Of a stretch of DNA of 34,557 bases, positions 1 through 8,771 are shown in pieces. Source of the DNA: Hahellaceae bacterium. Its GTDB lineage: Bacteria; Pseudomonadota; Gammaproteobacteria; Pseudomonadales; Oleiphilaceae. Each line of letters begins with the position of its first letter. Within the stretch, counting starts at the first letter, position 1. The DNA lies in the NCBI GenBank assembly GCA_016744695.1, contig JADGDV010000035.1, forward strand, positions 1-34,557. The letters are read 5' to 3'. The notes under the pieces are model-generated. The model saw only the letters and a list, made by a program, of their open reading frames with translations. It did not search any database and was not told where the DNA came from. The translations under genes and the position numbers were made by a program.

Positions 1-40
1 TTGTATGCTGGTAGCACTACAAGCTGAGTGTTCAATGGTC

Positions 41-62
41 AGCCCCTTCGGGGCTTGGTGTT
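41..62 (+). terminator. Short GC hairpin, probable terminator of a gene left of the window
   Basis: AGCCCC at 41-46 pairs with GGGGCT at 50-55 around a TTC loop, then a T-rich stretch follows (tggtgttta). It would end a plus-strand transcript arriving from outside the window. The U-tract is interrupted, so the call is moderate. Confidence 0.45.
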
Positions 63-172
63 TATATAAAATGCAGTGTAGATTACATGCTGAGAGTGGG
101 GAGAAACTTATAATCATCAAATTTATATATCAGCATGTCTTTCTGTGAAATTCGCTTTGACTATAAACCTGC

Positions 173-340
173 CTAGCTATATTTAAATTTTATCTGTTCT
201 CTTTCCCAGTTAGATGCACTCATTACAATAAAATCTTCGCCAGCACAGCGAGTAACTTTTACAGGCTCGTGCTCACTAATAGTCTATTCGACATATGTTT
301 TTAGGTTGTCCCTAAATTGGTTTACACTTATGATATTCAT
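173..340 (-). pseudogene. Decayed Phd/YefM-type antitoxin with an amber stop
   Basis: Read on the minus strand from the ATG at 340, the frame gives MNIISVNQFRDNLKTYVE, an amber stop at codon 19, then TISEHEPVKVTR and DFIVMSASNWEREQ, ending at TAG 173-175. This matches the N-terminal and middle part of YefM/Phd antitoxins, which repress their own operon and neutralise a RelE/YoeB-type toxin. One in-frame stop, where the family often has Gln (CAG to TAG), and loss of the C-terminal toxin-binding tail make it non-functional by inference. No toxin gene is readable between 1 and 172. The remaining bases up to the next gene at 496 show no other gene. Confidence 0.72.
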
Positions 341-495
341 AATTCATTCAACAGCCTATGTACGCTGTTGCGCAGACTGTAGTATGAAATTATAACGAGG
401 CAATCAAAGGCACCCCACTATTGATGCTAGAGGCTTCCACCTCATTAGTTCATGCAACAAATCAGTATTATTTTTAATCATATAGGACATAAATT

Positions 496-1323
496 ATGCA
501 AGAACTCATAGATAAATTAGATATTAATCAATACTTACCAACACTTATTGCTGGCACGACTAACGTGCTACTTGCAATTTTAATCTTAATAATTGGTCTA
601 TTAGCAGCCAATAAAGTAAATAAAGTAATTTGTAAAACAGGCGAAAAGCACGAAAAACTCGACAATACCTTATTTCGTTTTCTAGGTAGTTTAGGTAAAT
701 ATATTGTACTTGCCTTTGTGGTTATCGCTGTACTTAATCGGTTTGGGGTACAAACGGCATCAATCGTGGCATTGTTAGGAGCAGCAGGATTAGCTGTTGG
801 TTTAGCACTTCAGGGCACACTAGCTAACCTAGCGGCAGGAGTGATGTTACTATTATTTCGACCTTATAAAGTAGGTGATTTTATCGATGCTGCCGATCGA
901 TTTGGTAACGTTCAAGAAATAGATTTGTTCACCACTATTTTACAAACATTTGATAACCAGCAAATAATTATCCCTAACAGCCAAATTTGGGGCAGTCAAA
1001 TTATTAACCATTCTCATCATAGCGTGCGCGGCGTAGACATGCACTTTGGCGTAGCTTACAAAGAAAATACTAGTGTTGTTCGAGAAGTCATTAACTCAGT
1101 ATTAGAAAGTCATCCTCATATTTTAAAAGACCCAGCCCCTTTTGTAGAAGTTGAAACGCTTAATGATAGCTCGGTAGATTTTTTGGTTCGTCCTTTTTGT
1201 AACGGCGAGAATTATTTCAATATTCTCTACTCTGTTCCTGAGCAGATTAAAAAGGCTCTAGATGAAAAAGGCATTGAAATACCATTTCCTCATAGAAAAC
1301 TCATAATTGAAAAAGAGAAATAA
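496..1323 (+). CDS. Small-conductance mechanosensitive channel, MscS family
   Basis: The 275-residue product has the core length of MscS channels, which open under membrane tension and release solutes during osmotic down-shock. Hydrophobic helices lie near residues 14-38 and 68-86, followed by a glycine- and alanine-rich pore helix at about 90-118 (AALLGAAGLAVGLALQGTLA continuing into NLAAGVMLL) typical of MscS TM3. The beta domain follows with the family segment RPYKVGDFI and then an alpha/beta C-terminal domain with FPHRKL near the end. It is a single-gene unit: the pseudogene lies upstream in the opposite direction and a strong hairpin terminator follows directly. Function is sure at family level; the exact paralogue is not. 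Confidence 0.93.
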   Translation: MQELIDKLDINQYLPTLIAGTTNVLLAILILIIGLLAANKVNKVICKTGEKHEKLDNTLFRFLGSLGKYIVLAFVVIAVLNRFGVQTASIVALLGAAGLAVGLALQGTLANLAAGVMLLLFRPYKVGDFIDAADRFGNVQEIDLFTTILQTFDNQQIIIPNSQIWGSQIINHSHHSVRGVDMHFGVAYKENTSVVREVINSVLESHPHILKDPAPFVEVETLNDSSVDFLVRPFCNGENYFNILYSVPEQIKKALDEKGIEIPFPHRKLIIEKEK

Positions 1324-1333
1324 AAAGATAAGC

Positions 1334-1373
1334 CAGCGGACAAGAAAGTTTCGCTTTCAAGTCCGCTGCTTTT
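1334..1373 (+). terminator. Rho-independent terminator after the mscS-like gene
   Basis: CAGCGGAC at 1334-1341 pairs with GTCCGCTG at 1361-1368. GAAAG/CTTTC extends the stem inside, past a small AA/AA mismatch, and a ctttt tail follows. It starts 11 bases after the stop codon. Confidence 0.75.
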
Positions 1374-1492
1374 GACGTTATATGCCCTAAACGAAGAGTC
1401 ATATTTAAACTACATAGGGGTAAATCTACCCAACCTGAATCAAAATCCAATGAGGGGCTATACAATTGGTCATAGCATGGCCTCCGCCACCA

Positions 1493-2044
1493 CTAAACCT
1501 GAGTTTTCAGCAAACTCAGGCGATACAAATAAACCGGTGACTTATAGAAATCATTAAGTCGAACTACTTTACTTGCCTGATGAGAGGGTAAAGCAAAGTT
1601 ATTACTTATAATAAACCGTAAACTACCTTTTCCAAGATCAAGTTTGCTTTTAATTGCCTCCATCGCGGCAGGAAATAAATAGCAAGTAATGACGGAGGCA
1701 GCAGACAGATCAGCTTTCAAAAAATCTTCTCGATAAACGGTTAAATTGTGTAAACCCAACGCCCTTTTAATTATCTTCGTGATTAACCATGGAAACATGG
1801 ACAATTCATACCCTACTATTTGACGTTCTGGATATTTTATTGCTAGGCGAATAACCAAACTCCCCCACCCGCTGCCTAAATCATAAATGGGCCCTACTCC
1901 TGTTTCAGCTGCCAGCGCTATCATTGCTTGATAAGCTTTTTTTGAGCTTGGCATCGGTGAGATGCCTACTTTAATGCTGCTAAAAACAATTGAAACAGCC
2001 ACCATAAATACCGCTACGATTAATACACTTTCAAAAACAAGCAA
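1493..2044 (-). CDS. Membrane-anchored class I SAM-dependent methyltransferase
   Basis: 183 residues. Residues about 3-24 form one hydrophobic N-terminal segment, probably a membrane anchor. Residues 53-62 (IYDLGSGWGS) are a good motif I for S-adenosylmethionine binding, and GYELSMFPW is the motif II region with the acidic residue at the strand end. The C-terminal half keeps the order of a shortened Rossmann-like methyltransferase (ITCYLFPAAM; then FIISNNFALP). Substrate cannot be told from the sequence; small stand-alone anchored methyltransferases of this kind are usually annotated only as class I family members. It lies 13 bases downstream of the thioesterase gene on the same strand and is probably co-transcribed with it. 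Confidence 0.75.
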   Translation of the reverse strand: MLVFESVLIVAVFMVAVSIVFSSIKVGISPMPSSKKAYQAMIALAAETGVGPIYDLGSGWGSLVIRLAIKYPERQIVGYELSMFPWLITKIIKRALGLHNLTVYREDFLKADLSAASVITCYLFPAAMEAIKSKLDLGKGSLRFIISNNFALPSHQASKVVRLNDFYKSPVYLYRLSLLKTQV

Positions 2045-2057
2045 AGTAAATTCTCAA

Positions 2058-2483
2058 TTATAATTCACAAGGGGCTACAAACCTTTGAACCTGGGATTCA
2101 GACATTGGGCAGGAACTTCCTGTTTGATGATCTCTCCAAACCATCACAGTTTGTCCCTTTCCATAGATTTTACCCGGTTCATTCAAGTCATATACCGTTT
2201 GTATTAGCGTAATGCTGGATCGGCCTATTTTCACCACATCAATACTACTCATTAGCTGAGTGGGATAATTAAGTTCTCGTGTGAAGTCACAACTTATATT
2301 TACGACCACAAAGCCAAATTGAGGATCATTAATTTTCACACCGACATTGCTTAACCAAAGTATTCTCGCCTCTTGAAAATAATCAAAAAATCGAACATTA
2401 TTTATATGCCCGTAAGCATCCATATCGCCCCAACGCATGTCGGTTGGGCCTTCATAAACCCGTCGTAATAATTCAGTATTCAA
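2058..2483 (-). CDS. 4-hydroxybenzoyl-CoA thioesterase family (hotdog fold) acyl-CoA thioesterase
   Basis: The signature WGDMDAYGHINNVRFFDYFQ near the N-terminus is the classic 4HBT/YbgC-type active site; the second Asp (in MDAYGH) is the expected catalytic residue and HINN contacts the thioester. The rest fits one hotdog domain of about 140 residues, which hydrolyses acyl-CoA or aryl-CoA thioesters as a homo-oligomer. The frame opens with TTG at 2489, but a second TTG at 2483 has AGGA at 2494-2491 with seven bases between, so 2483 is the better start. The methyltransferase gene follows at 13 bases. Natural substrate unknown. Confidence 0.85.
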   Translation of the reverse strand: MNTELLRRVYEGPTDMRWGDMDAYGHINNVRFFDYFQEARILWLSNVGVKINDPQFGFVVVNISCDFTRELNYPTQLMSSIDVVKIGRSSITLIQTVYDLNEPGKIYGKGQTVMVWRDHQTGSSCPMSESQVQRFVAPCEL

Positions 2484-2603
2484 AATCAATTCCTACAATT
2501 CAGTGCGTTTAGGTTAAGTGTTATCTAGATAAGATATCAAACCTGCTATAGTATCTTTAGTATTAGTTAAACCATGAATAAAGTCAGGTTTTGAGGTGTC
2601 TGT

Positions 2604-2975
2604 ATGAATACAAAAACAAATAGCACAAGCAAGCTTGATCAGGTTCTTGCTGAGCAGCGAGTTTATAACTCTCAACGCGCAGCTGGATACAGAGAGCAGG
2701 CTCTAAAAATTTACCCTTGGATTTGTGGGCGTTGTACACGTGAATTTACTCGTCCAAATTTGCGAGAATTGGAAGTACATCACGTTGATCATAATCATGA
2801 TAACAACCCACCTGATGGTAGCAATTGGGAGTTGTTATGTATGTATTGCCATGATCAAGAGCATTCTAAGTATGTGAATTTCTCTGAAGAGAGTGGAGGC
2901 ACTAGCACGAATACAGCAGCGGCGACTTTTAACCCTTTTGCCGACCTAAAAGAGAAGATGAAAAATAATAAATAA
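2604..2975 (+). CDS. yajD: HNH nuclease family protein YajD
   Basis: 123 residues, very close to E. coli YajD over the whole core: AGYREQALKIYPWICGRC, then REFTRPNLRELEVHHVDH and SNWELLCMYCHDQEHSKY, ending with the NPFADLK tail. Two CxxC pairs (CGRC and CMYC) bind a structural zinc. The HHVDH segment carries the HNH-type histidines that would activate water and bind a metal ion. GAGGTG a few bases before the ATG is a good ribosome site. The biological role of YajD is not established; a nuclease is inferred from the fold. It is a single gene facing motB, with only 14 bases between the two stops. Confidence 0.9.
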   Translation: MNTKTNSTSKLDQVLAEQRVYNSQRAAGYREQALKIYPWICGRCTREFTRPNLRELEVHHVDHNHDNNPPDGSNWELLCMYCHDQEHSKYVNFSEESGGTSTNTAAATFNPFADLKEKMKNNK

Positions 2976-2989
2976 CATTTTAATGGAAC

Positions 2990-3928
2990 TCACCAGGCGA
3001 CCTCGCCTGGGTCTAGCTCATCAATTTCATCAAACCAACCACCACTCTCAAGCTTGAGCTCATTCTCTTTAGTCTTCTCACTAACCCCTGCCTCTCGCAC
3101 ACCGGCATTACGGGCAATTTCATCTTCTGCCTTTCTATTCAATACGATAATAGCTATACGCCGGTTAACAGCCGCTAACGCATCATCATTATCAAATAAT
3201 ACTGATGAGGCTAAGCCCACAACTCGTGAAACTTGCGTTTCTGCGATACCTCCAGCCACCATTGCTCGTCGTGCGGCATTAGCTCGATCTGTAGAGAGCT
3301 CCCAATTGGTGTAACCTTCCCGTCCCAAAAAAGGCTGCGCATCGGTATGCCCAGTAAGGCTTATTTTATTAGGCACTTGAGAAATGGTTTTTGCTAATTC
3401 AATGAGAATATCTTCAGAATAAAACTTGAGTTCTGACTTACCGCTATCAAACATGGGCCTTTTTGACTGGTCAACAATTTGAATTCTTAAGCCTTCAGGC
3501 GTGATATCAAGTAACAATTGATCTTTAAATTCCTGGAGCGTTTCATTTTGATCAATTTTTGCTTCTAGTATCTCTTTTAATTCTTCTAAGCGTTGCTGAG
3601 ATATATCTTCAGCCAGATCTTCAATCACTTCATCTTGAAACTCAATATCGGTATCTTGCTGATCAGCTGAAGAGGTGGCGACGACGGCTGCACTGCCATC
3701 TAAATCAACAGGGTTTGGGCTTCCTCCCTCAACAAACCCAATCGGATCTTTAAAATACCCTTCTATCGCTTCTTTTTGTTCAGGGCTTGTTGATGCACTC
3801 AGCCAAAGCACTAAAAAGAAAGCCATCATAGCCGTTGCAAAGTCAGCAAATGCGACTTTCCAGGCACCACCATGATGCCCGCCTTTCTTTATTATCTTTT
3901 TTACAATAATCGGTGGCAGATCTTCCAC
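2990..3928 (-). CDS. motB: Flagellar motor stator protein MotB
   Basis: 312 residues. An N-terminal basic segment is followed by one transmembrane helix (residues about 25-45) starting WKVAFADFATAMMAFFLVLW. Asp29 in ADF corresponds to Asp32 of E. coli MotB, the proton-carrying residue. A plug/linker region and an OmpA-like peptidoglycan-binding domain follow (about 150-270) with LTGHTDAQPF and NWELSTDRANAARR. The start is GTG at 3928. A CCAGGCGA/TCGCCTGG hairpin (2993-3010) covers the last codons and may help stop transcription. It lies 53 bases after motA, so the two form the usual stator operon. Torque is generated by ion flow through the MotA-MotB complex against the rotor. Confidence 0.95.
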   Translation of the reverse strand: MEDLPPIIVKKIIKKGGHHGGAWKVAFADFATAMMAFFLVLWLSASTSPEQKEAIEGYFKDPIGFVEGGSPNPVDLDGSAAVVATSSADQQDTDIEFQDEVIEDLAEDISQQRLEELKEILEAKIDQNETLQEFKDQLLLDITPEGLRIQIVDQSKRPMFDSGKSELKFYSEDILIELAKTISQVPNKISLTGHTDAQPFLGREGYTNWELSTDRANAARRAMVAGGIAETQVSRVVGLASSVLFDNDDALAAVNRRIAIIVLNRKAEDEIARNAGVREAGVSEKTKENELKLESGGWFDEIDELDPGEVAW

Positions 3929-3981
3929 TATTTACTACCCTGACGTGTCACTTTCAACGTGTTGCTTCCAATTTTAAAATG

Positions 3982-4833
3982 CTAACGAGATTTTACGTGA
4001 TCATTAAGTTCTTGAAATTTAGGACGCTCATCAAAAAACAACACTTTACGACCAAACTCAACAGCCATCTGAGGAGCCATCCCACCCATGGTGGCAAGAA
4101 TACTCACCTTAATGCATTGAAGTGCCTTAATCTCAGCGTGCACCATCGTTTCCATCAGTGATGATATAGGCCCAACAAAACCATAGGCCAACAATATTCC
4201 TAAGAAGGTTCCTACCAAAGCGGCAGCTACGTGGTTACCTATCATTTCAGGTGGTCCACCTAGAGACCCCATGGTAATTACAATACCCAAGACCGCAGCA
4301 ACAATACCAAACCCCGGAAGCGCATCTGCAACATTTTGCACCGCATGAGCAGGCTCTTCTAATTCAGCTTGGCGCGTTTCTATCTCCATATCCATCAAGC
4401 CTTCAAGCTCATGAGACGCCATATTGCCAGAGCTAATAATTCTAAGGTAATCAGTTATATACTCAATCACTGCAGGCATTTTCAAAATAGCAGGATATCG
4501 CATAAATATCTCACTGGCCTCAGGATCATCTACATCAGCTTCAATAGACATTACACCTTGCTTACGCGACTTATCAAAAATGTCATATAGCAAACTTAAT
4601 AAGTCCATGTACATTGCCTTATTAAATTTTGAGCCTACTAACAATGAAGGTAACGATGTAAACACGGTTTTAATGGTATGCACGGGGTTGGCAATAATAA
4701 ACGCACCCAAAGCAGCCCCGCAAATGATTAACACCTCAAAAGGCTGCCAAAGTGCAGCAAGCGCGCCATGAGATAAGACATACCCTCCAAGCACACAGGC
4801 AAGAACAATAATAGAACCAATAATTAATGCCAT
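3982..4833 (-). CDS. motA: Flagellar motor stator protein MotA
   Basis: 283 residues, normal for the long E. coli-type MotA. There are four hydrophobic segments: about 2-24 and 32-52 at the N-terminus, and two near 170-190 and 200-222 (PGFGIVAAVLGIVITMGSLG; then VAAALVGTFLGILLAYGFVG). Between them lies the cytoplasmic domain that touches the rotor protein FliG. Prolines at the start of the third and in the fourth segments match the conserved MotA prolines. The gene heads the motA-motB operon; its promoter must lie in the AT-rich stretch 4834-5074, shared with the divergent HDOD gene. No other flagellar genes lie in the window. Confidence 0.95.
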   Translation of the reverse strand: MALIIGSIIVLACVLGGYVLSHGALAALWQPFEVLIICGAALGAFIIANPVHTIKTVFTSLPSLLVGSKFNKAMYMDLLSLLYDIFDKSRKQGVMSIEADVDDPEASEIFMRYPAILKMPAVIEYITDYLRIISSGNMASHELEGLMDMEIETRQAELEEPAHAVQNVADALPGFGIVAAVLGIVITMGSLGGPPEMIGNHVAAALVGTFLGILLAYGFVGPISSLMETMVHAEIKALQCIKVSILATMGGMAPQMAVEFGRKVLFFDERPKFQELNDHVKSR

Positions 4834-5074
4834 AAATCCTTAACCACAAAAAATAAACCAGAAAAAAACAAGCAAACAACTAAATATCAAATACGAAGCC
4901 CCATACTATTCTAAGCAATAAGAATAGCCTACCCTTAAACTGTAGCTCTTTAGTGTGATATTTACTTATTATTGTTAAATCAAATATATGCCATTTATAA
5001 AATTCCTTACCGTTTTTATAAATACCGTCTACAGTTGTTAGTTAAGAACATTTTTAATCATTTAACAAATACTT

Positions 5075-6802
5075 ATGAATAAAAGCGACGTACCCAAAAA
5101 TGCCAGCGAGTGGTCAAATTTTCTTTCAACTAAATCGTTATCCACTGGGTCGCTGGTTAGTAAGCAGGTTTTAAAGTCATTAAAAGAAGAAAGTCTGCCC
5201 TATAAAACAATTGCCAGCTTGGTTAACCGTGACCCTATTTTTGCCTACTATATAGTTAGCGAAGCTAACAGTGGCAGTGAAGCAACCACATCATCCAGCA
5301 AGACGCTTAGCCATGCCATAAGCATGATTGGCGTTGAAAAACTAAAAAATGTAGCTAAAAAAACCCCCTTTAAAAAAACAAAAGAAGGGGATTTACAAGA
5401 CTTTTATTACAACAGAGCTATAAGCTCCAGCTTGTTTTCTGCTTATCTTGCACGTCAATTTTCCCAATTCAAAAAGACAGGGCAAGAAGATGACATGTAT
5501 TGGGGCGCACTTTTTTGCGGTGTCCCTTTATGGTATTTATGGCGCTTTGCCACCCCAGAAATGCGATTAATTCGCAATGAAATCAGGGATAAGTGTAAAC
5601 AGGCCGTTGAAGCTGAAAGAGAAATACTCGGCTGTTCAGTTACAGAGCTGGCACAAGAGTTAATGACCAACCTTCAACTTCCTCCTTTAACTAAAGAGAG
5701 CTATTCTCCTGATAGCCAACTGTCTGTAAGACAATGGATTAAGGTCAGTCATCATGTATCAAAAGAGGGAAAGCCGCGCAAAGTTGACGATAAAGAAATA
5801 AACCATATTTTATCCCGCCCTGGGTTTGCTGTCGCATTAGCCAACCTTCTAGCCCACTACGCTAGTCATGACTGGTATTCGCGCTCTACCTTAAGAGTAC
5901 AAAAAGTTATTTCAGTTTACCTTGGCATCGACCTCAATAAAGCCATTACGCTTACACATGAATGCGCAGTAGAAATGTCCAGAGCGCACCCTATTCCCGG
6001 CATCATGGTGCCTGCGGCGAAGTTAATACTTCCCCCCAGAGAACGATTATCATACCAAGCACAAAAAACAGCCCCACGCCCAATAGTACAAGCAGTACAA
6101 GCAGTACAAGAGCAAAAAACTAACCGCCCCGTCGTGGCTGAAGTACCTGTTTCAGAAAACAATAAAACAGAACAGTTAAAAAAGGCAAACATTGAGTTTT
6201 CTGGTGAAAAGTTACCAGAAAAAAGCACCTCAAATAAGCAGTCAACACCACCCTCCCAACAGCAGGCTAAACGTGGTGATAAAGAGATTTTCACCGAATT
6301 CACCGACATAATGCTAAATAACCCTGACAATTTCGTCGACCTCCACGAACTAATGAATGCAGCCACTCAGTGTATTTCGTATGGTCTAGGTCTACCCAAA
6401 GTCATTGTCGCTCTCGTTAACACCAATGAGACACGCTTAAAAACCTACTACAGTGTAGGCACACGAGAACACCCCGACCTTTCGAACTACCAAGCAGACC
6501 TTACGATACCCTCTTTATTTTCTCGCTTAATTGGTAAGCCTTCCAGCGTATGGGTTAAACCTGCCAGTAACAAAAACATATTGGCCGCCATTCCTGCCGA
6601 GTTTAAAAGCGCATGTGGTTCGAAAGAATTTTTCTTAATGTCGATATTCGTCAACAAAAAACCTGTCGCTGTTTTTTATGCAGACTCAGGGGCAAAAAAT
6701 GAAACACTGAGTGAATATGAGTACAAACAGTTTAAATACCTCTGCAGCGCTGCAACTCACTGCCTTCAATACCTAGCAACCAAGCGATCAAAAAACGAAT
6801 AA
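5075..6802 (+). CDS. HDOD-domain regulator with C-terminal GAF-like domain
   Basis: 575 residues. Residues about 15-270 fit an HDOD domain: repeated helices, the stretch YKTIASLVNRDPIFAYYIV, then SHAISMIGVEKLKN, the usual pattern after a one-Asp core. A Gln/Thr/Ser-rich linker (about 330-400, with the small repeat VQAVQAVQ) leads to an alpha/beta domain at about 415-570 that looks like GAF (ends FYADSG...LSEYEYKQFKYLCSAATHCLQ). HDOD proteins lack HD-phosphohydrolase residues and act as signalling scaffolds, often for motility or c-di-GMP. It is divergent from motA and 57 bases ahead of rhdA. In Pseudomonas I recall a similar-sized gene at this place. Function inferred only. Confidence 0.8.
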   Translation: MNKSDVPKNASEWSNFLSTKSLSTGSLVSKQVLKSLKEESLPYKTIASLVNRDPIFAYYIVSEANSGSEATTSSSKTLSHAISMIGVEKLKNVAKKTPFKKTKEGDLQDFYYNRAISSSLFSAYLARQFSQFKKTGQEDDMYWGALFCGVPLWYLWRFATPEMRLIRNEIRDKCKQAVEAEREILGCSVTELAQELMTNLQLPPLTKESYSPDSQLSVRQWIKVSHHVSKEGKPRKVDDKEINHILSRPGFAVALANLLAHYASHDWYSRSTLRVQKVISVYLGIDLNKAITLTHECAVEMSRAHPIPGIMVPAAKLILPPRERLSYQAQKTAPRPIVQAVQAVQEQKTNRPVVAEVPVSENNKTEQLKKANIEFSGEKLPEKSTSNKQSTPPSQQQAKRGDKEIFTEFTDIMLNNPDNFVDLHELMNAATQCISYGLGLPKVIVALVNTNETRLKTYYSVGTREHPDLSNYQADLTIPSLFSRLIGKPSSVWVKPASNKNILAAIPAEFKSACGSKEFFLMSIFVNKKPVAVFYADSGAKNETLSEYEYKQFKYLCSAATHCLQYLATKRSKNE

Positions 6803-6859
6803 AGATAAGTTGATGTGATATTATGTCCACATTAAAACTACATTATCCTTAACGACTCA

Positions 6860-7684
6860 ATGGACTCCCAAATGCATAATATTCCTCTATTACTGGAGCC
6901 TGAAGCGCTTCAGCAGATAATAGATGATCCGTCACTGCTTATTATCGATATATGCAGCCCAGCTAGATATAATGAAGGCCATATCAGCGGAGCAATACAT
7001 CTTGAGCCGAGTGCAACTCAGTTAGGAGCTCCACCTGCACCAGGTAAAATACCCACCACAAAAAATCTCGAACAACTCTTCCAAAAGTTAGGCTTAACCG
7101 AAGACAAGCATGTTGTGGTATATGATGATGAAGGTGGTGGCTGGGCTGGTCGCTTTATTTGGCTACTTGATTGCATTGGTCACACTAAGTATTCCTACCT
7201 TAATGGCGGTTACCTTGCCTGGGCTGATGAAGATAGGCTATTAAGTAAAGAGGTGCCCGTAGTAACCCCCTCAGAATGCAGTATCAGAATCAATCACAAC
7301 CATACAGCCTCACTTGATGACGTATTAAGTTCATTAGATGATGAATCTACCATTATTTGGGACGCACGTTCTCCTCAGGAGTATAGCGGTGAGCGAGTAC
7401 TTGCAGCTAAAGGCGGTCATATTCCAGGTGCGATTAATTTTGAATGGACGCTAGCTATGGACCCTAAGCGAGCATTGCGACTTAAAGATCAACAGCTACT
7501 ATGTGATACACTAAAGAAATGTGGGATAAGCACTGATAAAAAGGTCATCACACACTGCCAAACTCACCACCGCTCTGGCTTTACTTATATTGTCGCCAAA
7601 ATACTGGGGTTCAATGAGGTTAAAGCCTACGATGGATCTTGGGCAGAATGGGGAAATACACCAGATACCCCCGTTGAACAATAA
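6860..7684 (+). CDS. rhdA: Rhodanese (thiosulfate sulfurtransferase), RhdA type
   Basis: 274 residues in two rhodanese domains: an inactive N-terminal one (about 10-130) with DEGGGWAGRFIWLLD in place of a Cys loop, and an active C-terminal one (about 150-270). The active loop THCQTHHRSG puts the catalytic Cys at position 233. The CQTHHRS loop is the one known from Azotobacter/Pseudomonas RhdA, different from the usual CRxGxx loop of other sulfurtransferases. The enzyme moves sulfane sulfur from thiosulfate to cyanide or protein thiols and is likely cytosolic. There is a second in-frame ATG at 6872. psd follows after 62 bases, as in Pseudomonas from memory. Confidence 0.9.
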   Translation: MDSQMHNIPLLLEPEALQQIIDDPSLLIIDICSPARYNEGHISGAIHLEPSATQLGAPPAPGKIPTTKNLEQLFQKLGLTEDKHVVVYDDEGGGWAGRFIWLLDCIGHTKYSYLNGGYLAWADEDRLLSKEVPVVTPSECSIRINHNHTASLDDVLSSLDDESTIIWDARSPQEYSGERVLAAKGGHIPGAINFEWTLAMDPKRALRLKDQQLLCDTLKKCGISTDKKVITHCQTHHRSGFTYIVAKILGFNEVKAYDGSWAEWGNTPDTPVEQ

Positions 7685-7746
7685 CCACTGAACTACCACC
7701 ATACAGTTCTTACACAAAATTAACTTACACAAGGTATAAGTAATTA

Positions 7747-8610
7747 ATGAACCTCGATAAGCTATTTGTTCTCAGCCAATATCTGACACCACAACATGCC
7801 CTATCCAGAACGGTAGGTATGCTCGCTGACTGCAAGCAAACACAGATTAAAGACACCTTCATTAACTGGTTTATAAAGCGTTATGACGTCAACATGAGTG
7901 AAGCGGCAAAAGAAAAATCAAGCGACTTTGCCTGCTTTAATGATTTTTTTACACGAGAACTAAAACCAGGTTTACGCCCTATTGCAAAAGGTGAAGATGT
8001 AATTTCCTGCCCCGTCGATGGTGCCATCAGCCAACTAGGTGACATTAAACACGGCAAAATTTTTCAGGCCAAAGGGCAAGATTTCAGCCTTATAGACCTT
8101 TTAGGGGGTGAAGTAGCAAGAGCTAAGCCTTTTATGGGGGGGAAATTTGCTACTATTTACCTGTCACCTAAAGACTACCACCGTATTCACATGCCCTTTG
8201 CTGGTACATTGAGAGAGATGATTTACGTACCTGGAGACCTTTTCTCAGTAAACCCTGCAACGGCAGAAAATGTACAAGGGCTGTTCGCACGCAACGAGCG
8301 CTTAGTAGCAATATTTGACACAGAGATAGGACCTATGGCGATGATTCTGGTTGGAGCAATGATTGTTGCAGCCATTGAAACGACATGGTCAGGCCAAGTT
8401 GCACCACCAGTAAGAAAACTAAAGGTAACAGAATACCCAGCAGAACCAACAAACCCAATTCACCTTAATAAAGGCGATGAAATGGGACGATTTAAGTTGG
8501 GCTCAACGGTTGTTCTAGCCTTTCCTGAAAATACAGTAGATTTTGCCGAAGAATTAATAGCCGGTTCAGCCGTTAGAATGGGTGAGAAATTTGGCAAGCG
8601 GCCAGCTTAA
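7747..8610 (+). CDS. psd: Phosphatidylserine decarboxylase proenzyme
   Basis: 287 residues, the usual length of bacterial type I Psd. Motif order fits: CPVDGAISQLG (Asp91), then SPKDYHRIHMPFAG (His145 and His148) and the LGST self-cleavage motif at 251-254. Cleavage before Ser253 would turn it into the pyruvoyl group and split the chain into beta and alpha subunits. The enzyme sits on the inner membrane and makes phosphatidylethanolamine from phosphatidylserine. It lies 62 bases after rhdA and may be co-transcribed. A composite inverted repeat follows the stop codon. No pssA gene lies in the window. Confidence 0.96.
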   Translation: MNLDKLFVLSQYLTPQHALSRTVGMLADCKQTQIKDTFINWFIKRYDVNMSEAAKEKSSDFACFNDFFTRELKPGLRPIAKGEDVISCPVDGAISQLGDIKHGKIFQAKGQDFSLIDLLGGEVARAKPFMGGKFATIYLSPKDYHRIHMPFAGTLREMIYVPGDLFSVNPATAENVQGLFARNERLVAIFDTEIGPMAMILVGAMIVAAIETTWSGQVAPPVRKLKVTEYPAEPTNPIHLNKGDEMGRFKLGSTVVLAFPENTVDFAEELIAGSAVRMGEKFGKRPA

Positions 8611-8612
8611 AG

Positions 8613-8746
8613 CGTAACCGTGATGCAGCGAAGCGGAATCAAGGGGCTTATAAAGCAAGCATTCACGCTTTAGATCAAGATGGTGGTACTTCTGAGTTAA
8701 TCAAATAAACCCTGATTCCAGTCGTACCTCCTTACATCAAGGCTAC
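8613..8746. repeat. Composite inverted repeat, copy 1 (REP/BIME-like)
   Basis: This stretch between psd and epmA holds two related units facing each other. Unit A, 8613-8647 on plus, reads CGTAACC then TGATGCAGCGAAGCGGAATC. Unit B, 8706-8746 on minus, reads GTAGCCTTGATG ... CGACTGGAATCAGGG. Unit B ends next to CGGTGAGCACCCTAC, a shortened form of the GGTGCGC repeat seen at 15833. AAAGCGT/ACGCTTT (8609-8615, 8665-8671) can also pair. The same two unit types recur in mirrored order at 22824-22962. It may serve as a transcription stop or mRNA 3' protection between convergent genes; that is inference. Confidence 0.65.
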
Positions 8747-8771
8747 AAGTAAGCGGTGAGCACCCTACAAT

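Noticed and set aside
1372-1557. Plus-strand frame of 61 codons after the mscS-like terminator
   Set aside because: It starts inside the terminator tail with TTG, runs into the methyltransferase gene on the other strand and has no ribosome site or family likeness.
2993-3010. CCAGGCGA/TCGCCTGG hairpin at the motB end as a full terminator
   Set aside because: It lies within the last codons of motB and has no close U-run in either direction, so it is mentioned with motB only.
5917-6366. Minus-strand frame of 149 codons inside the HDOD gene
   Set aside because: Cysteine- and serine-rich shadow of the real frame; no start signal.
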